Below, piece by piece: positions 5,526-7,750 of a DNA stretch of 7,750 bases. Source of the stretch: Christensenella sp. UBA1260 (lineage in GTDB: Bacteria; Bacillota; Clostridia; Christensenellales; CAG-917); NCBI GenBank assembly GCA_002308155.1, contig DBVQ01000013.1, forward strand, positions 10,473 through 18,222. Reading direction: 5' to 3'. Numbering within the stretch: the stretch's first letter is position 1; the number at the start of each line of letters is the position of its first letter. The position numbers were made by a program, and so were the translations under genes. The notes under the pieces are model-generated. The model did not search any database. It had not been told where the DNA came from and saw only the letters and a list, made by a program, of their open reading frames with translations.

Positions 5526-6767
5526 TCAAGTTGACTTTGATTGATGAAACGGTCTGAAATCATCTTCCTCGTGCAGATTGCCCGTCAAGTCATTTTTCAA
5601 AATAACTCCGCGCTTTATTGACTTGTAGCCATACTTGTCGCGTATCTTGTCAACGGACTTTTCAAGCTGTCCTTCGCGTTCATCGCTGTTGTCGTCAAAG
5701 AGTGATATTTGAAGATTTGTTTCGTTTGACAATCTTATTGCGGCAACCGTGATTGCTCTGAGCGGAAGATTGAAGTTGTAAATGTTTTTGATTGTGTCAA
5801 GCGCAACTTCTGCAAGAGTTGAGGCATTTGAAGTTGGCTTGTTCAAAGCAATCTGCTTTGAAACACCGTCAAATTGATTGTTTTTGAGATAGACGCCCAC
5901 GCCGTTTGCAAGAAGGTTGTAGCTTCTGAGTCTCACGGCAACAAGTTCGGCAAGCGCATACACGACAACTTTTGCTTCTTCAAAGGTTTTTATGTCTCTT
6001 GGAGTTGTCGTGCCATTTGAAACGCTCTTTGGAATTGTATGCTCAAAGTATTTTGCGACAACGTCGTTGCCTTCGCCTCGTGCTTCTTTGATCAAATTGA
6101 CGCCCACAATGCCAAAATGTGCGCGCAAAAGTTCTTTGTCGGCGTTTGCAAGGTCTCTTATCGTGCGAATGTTGAGGTTTTCAAGCTTCTTTGAAGTCTT
6201 TCTGCCAATCATTATCATTTCGCTTGGGGAGAGATTGCCTATGCGGTCAAGATAACTTGCCTTGTCAAGTACAGTGACAGCATCCGGCTTTTTGAGGTCG
6301 GAGCCGAGTTTTGCAAGCGTTTTGGTGAAGGATACACCAACGGATATTGTGAGTCCGGTCTTCTTTTTCACTGTTTCGCGAATAATATTCGCCGGTTCCT
6401 CGCCTGTCTTGCCAAAAAGTTTCAGTGACCCAGTCACGTCCAGCCAGCATTCATCTATGCCAAAACTTTCAACTCTATCCGTAAATGTTGTGTAGATTTC
6501 ATAAACGATTTTGGAATACTTGACATATTCATCATAGTGAGGAGGCACAAGTTTGATGCCGGGGCATTTCTTTTGAGATATCCAAATTGCCTCTCCTGTC
6601 TGCACGCCAGCTTGCTTCGCAAGCTGATTTTTTGCAAGGACGATACCGTGGCGCACTTCGGGATTTCCGCATACGGCAAGAGGCATCCCATCATATTCGG
6701 GATGCAATTTCTGTTCTACCGATGCATAGAAGTTGTTTAAATCGCAGTGAAGTATCGTCTTTGTCAT
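5526..6767 (-). CDS. dinB: DNA polymerase IV (Y-family, DinB)
   Basis: A 413-residue error-prone translesion polymerase. The palm and fingers open with HCDLNNFYASVE (7-18), carrying metal ligand Asp9 and the steric-gate aromatic pair Phe13/Tyr14. The second acidic motif is GIDECWLDVT (103-112), with Asp105 and Glu106, where most homologues have SIDEA. A helix-hairpin-helix thumb region lies around 180-230 and the little-finger domain around 240-350. QISLFDD (353-359) is a clear beta-clamp binding motif. A tail of about 55 residues follows, with DKIRDKYG as in other Firmicute polymerases, so the length is normal. I chose ATG at 6767 because the conserved N-terminus starts there; an in-frame start at 6836 would add 23 unrelated residues and would lie upstream of the likely promoter. 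There is no Shine-Dalgarno sequence, and the -10 box is only 6 bases from the ATG. It is divergent from galE. Confidence 0.95.
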   Translation of the reverse strand: MTKTILHCDLNNFYASVEQKLHPEYDGMPLAVCGNPEVRHGIVLAKNQLAKQAGVQTGEAIWISQKKCPGIKLVPPHYDEYVKYSKIVYEIYTTFTDRVESFGIDECWLDVTGSLKLFGKTGEEPANIIRETVKKKTGLTISVGVSFTKTLAKLGSDLKKPDAVTVLDKASYLDRIGNLSPSEMIMIGRKTSKKLENLNIRTIRDLANADKELLRAHFGIVGVNLIKEARGEGNDVVAKYFEHTIPKSVSNGTTTPRDIKTFEEAKVVVYALAELVAVRLRSYNLLANGVGVYLKNNQFDGVSKQIALNKPTSNASTLAEVALDTIKNIYNFNLPLRAITVAAIRLSNETNLQISLFDDNSDEREGQLEKSVDKIRDKYGYKSIKRGVILKNDLTGNLHEEDDFRPFHQSKST

Positions 6768-6773
6768 GATTTG

Positions 6774-6803
6774 ATTATACAACACATATTGTCCCAAAAA
6801 CAA
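6774..6803 (-). promoter_or_regulatory. Predicted dinB promoter giving a leaderless mRNA
   Basis: On the minus strand a perfect TATAAT (6774-6779) lies 6 bases before the dinB ATG, with TTGTTT (6798-6803) 18 bases upstream. A start 6-7 bases after the -10 would coincide with the A of the ATG, so the mRNA would have no leader, consistent with the absent Shine-Dalgarno sequence. No LexA-like CGAAC-N4-GTTCG site was found here. Confidence 0.55.
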
Positions 6804-6854
6804 CCCAAATATAAACGAGGCAGAACTTTTGTACAATTTGGGCGGCGAACAAAT

Positions 6855-6868
6855 CGGTTATCTAACCG
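6855..6868. promoter_or_regulatory. CGGTTA-TC-TAACCG dyad between dinB and galE
   Basis: A 14-base dyad with perfect 6-bp arms and a 2-base centre lies about 52 bases upstream of the predicted dinB -35 and about 129 bases upstream of the galE -35. The centre is too short for a stable RNA loop, so if functional it is more likely a protein-binding site on DNA. The regulator is unknown. The rest of 6869-6990 is A/T-rich, and I see no gene in it. Confidence 0.3.
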
Positions 6869-6996
6869 TGCGCGTTTGCAAAAACAGGCATTCTAATTCG
6901 TTTAATTTTTTAATTTGGCAAAAAATATGCTTTTTTGACCGCTCGAAAAAATCTTGCAATTTTACAAAAATTGAGCATCAAAAATGAAGTTTTGTC

Positions 6997-7025
6997 TTGC
7001 AATATCTTAAAGAATAAGTTATAAT
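6997..7025 (+). promoter_or_regulatory. Predicted galE promoter
   Basis: TTGCAA (6997-7002) and a perfect TATAAT (7020-7025) are separated by 17 bases. The start would fall near 7032, giving a leader of about 66 bases. The -35 lies within TCTTGCAAT (6995-7003), which also occurs at 6952-6960; the second copy may be a site for an activator or just chance. Confidence 0.7.
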
Positions 7026-7042
7026 AATCAAGAAATAATTGT

Positions 7043-7081
7043 GCGTGAGTGCGTGCGCTCTTCAAGCAAAGGCGCTCATGC
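7043..7081 (+). promoter_or_regulatory. Stem-loop in the galE mRNA leader
   Basis: GCGTGAGTGC (7043-7052) can pair with GCGCTCATGC (7072-7081) to form a 10-bp stem with two G-U wobbles and a 19-base loop. It ends 4 bases before the Shine-Dalgarno sequence AAGGAG (7086-7091). No T-run follows, so it is not a terminator. It may affect translation or mRNA stability. Confidence 0.45.
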
Positions 7082-7097
7082 GTTTAAGGAGATAATT

Positions 7098-7750
7098 ATG
7101 ATTTTAGTCACAGGTGGAGCAGGTTATATTGGTTCTCACTGCGTAAGAGAACTTCAAGAGCGCGGTATCGGCGTTGTCGTCTATGACAATCTCGTCACCG
7201 GGCATATTGAATCCGTCCCGAAGGACGTCCCGTTTGTCAAGGGCGACATCTTTGATGTCGAACTTCTTCGCGAAACCTTCAAAAAGTATAACGTTGATTC
7301 CGTTATTCACTTTGCGGCGTTTTCGCTCGTCGGCGAGAGCATGGTCAATCCTGCCAAGTATTATCACAACAACGTGGCGGGCACTCTTGCGCTTCTCGAT
7401 GCAATGATTGCTGAAAATGTCAAATACTTGGTGTTCTCATCATCCGCGGCAACCTACGGAGACCAAGGCGATGGACTCATCACGGAAGAGAGTCCGCAAA
7501 AGCCTACGAGCGTGTATGGTCAAACAAAGCTCATGATGGAGCAATTTATGCAGGACTATGACAAGGCTTATGGTCTCAAATATGTGGCACTGCGTTATTT
7601 TAACGCAGCCGGCGCACACAAGAGCGGCGAAATCGGCGAGGCTCACAATCCTGAATCTCACCTCATCCCAATCATCTTGCAAGTGGCAAACGGCACTAGA
7701 GACCACATCGGCATTTACGGCGACGACTATCCAACGCCGGACGGAACTTG
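7098..7750 (+). CDS. galE: UDP-glucose 4-epimerase, 3' end beyond right edge
   Basis: The first 217 codons of a cytoplasmic short-chain dehydrogenase-type epimerase that interconverts UDP-glucose and UDP-galactose with bound NAD. The Rossmann motif GGAGYIGSH (6-14) binds NAD. Also seen are YDNL (29-32), GDI (49-51), HFAA (71-74), SSSAATYG (114-121) and the catalytic Tyr140-xxx-Lys144 in YGQTK, then RYFNAAGA (166-173) and HLIPII (188-193). YGDDYPTPDGT at the end is the conserved region expected there. About a third of the usual 320-340 residues is missing beyond the edge. The start is set by AAGGAG (7086-7091) 6 bases before the ATG, the only strong ribosome site in the window. It is expressed from its own promoter, divergent from dinB. 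It supplies UDP-galactose for the Leloir pathway or surface glycans. Confidence 0.97.
   Translation, partial: MILVTGGAGYIGSHCVRELQERGIGVVVYDNLVTGHIESVPKDVPFVKGDIFDVELLRETFKKYNVDSVIHFAAFSLVGESMVNPAKYYHNNVAGTLALLDAMIAENVKYLVFSSSAATYGDQGDGLITEESPQKPTSVYGQTKLMMEQFMQDYDKAYGLKYVALRYFNAAGAHKSGEIGEAHNPESHLIPIILQVANGTRDHIGIYGDDYPTPDGT

Noticed and set aside
6846..6859. LexA box (CGAAC-N4-GTTCG) near dinB
   Set aside because: CGAAC is present, but the second half reads CGGTT at that spacing, not GTTCG.
7104..7706. Minus-strand frames of 87-88 codons opposite galE
   Set aside because: The plus strand encodes a textbook GalE with a strong ribosome site; these are antisense shadows.

Overview
The window reads as chromosomal DNA from a low-to-mid GC Gram-positive-type bacterium. 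A gut-type uncultivated Clostridia lineage is my best guess, on four grounds: the surface protein built from GLUG-like and MBG-like repeats, the adjacent rdgB-like and YfcE-like gene pair also known in Bacillus, sigma-70-type promoters and intrinsic terminators, and a tRNA with an encoded CCA. No plasmid, phage, insertion sequence or CRISPR array is visible. The taxonomic placement is inference from gene content, not from a marker gene.

Layout, left to right. Positions 1-1974 (minus) hold the N-terminal 658 codons of a very large secreted protein that runs off the left edge. It has its own promoter and an 18-bp perfect palindrome placed at the predicted transcription start. Positions 2136-2329 (minus) hold a tRNA-Ala(CGC) gene with promoter and terminator; a 9-bp inverted repeat flanks the gene. 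Positions 2337-5173 (minus) hold three genes in one direction: a Na+/phosphate symporter-family protein with a C-terminal PhoU-like domain, then the house-cleaning nucleotide pyrophosphatase RdgB, then a YfcE-type metallophosphoesterase only 5 bases further on. Positions 5174-5525 form a 352-base intergenic region with a strong promoter and a structured 94-base leader for the symporter, three copies of a short ACACG-N3-CGTGT dyad, and a terminator for the next gene. Positions 5526-6767 (minus) hold the Y-family DNA polymerase IV gene dinB, whose perfect -10 box lies so close to its ATG that the mRNA is probably leaderless. Positions 6768-7097 are the divergent control region. From 7098 (plus) runs galE, UDP-glucose 4-epimerase, cut by the right edge after 217 codons.

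How the genes relate: RdgB (removal of ITP/XTP) and DinB (translesion synthesis) both concern nucleotide-pool or replication integrity but are separate transcription units. RdgB and the phosphoesterase are probably translationally coupled. The symporter may share their transcript, since no terminator was seen in the gap between them. GalE supplies UDP-galactose for surface polysaccharide or galactose metabolism. Most of the window is ordinary housekeeping DNA. The parts that most deserve a second look are the surface protein with its cysteine column, the palindrome at its start site, the dyad repeats between the symporter gene and dinB, and the leaderless dinB start.
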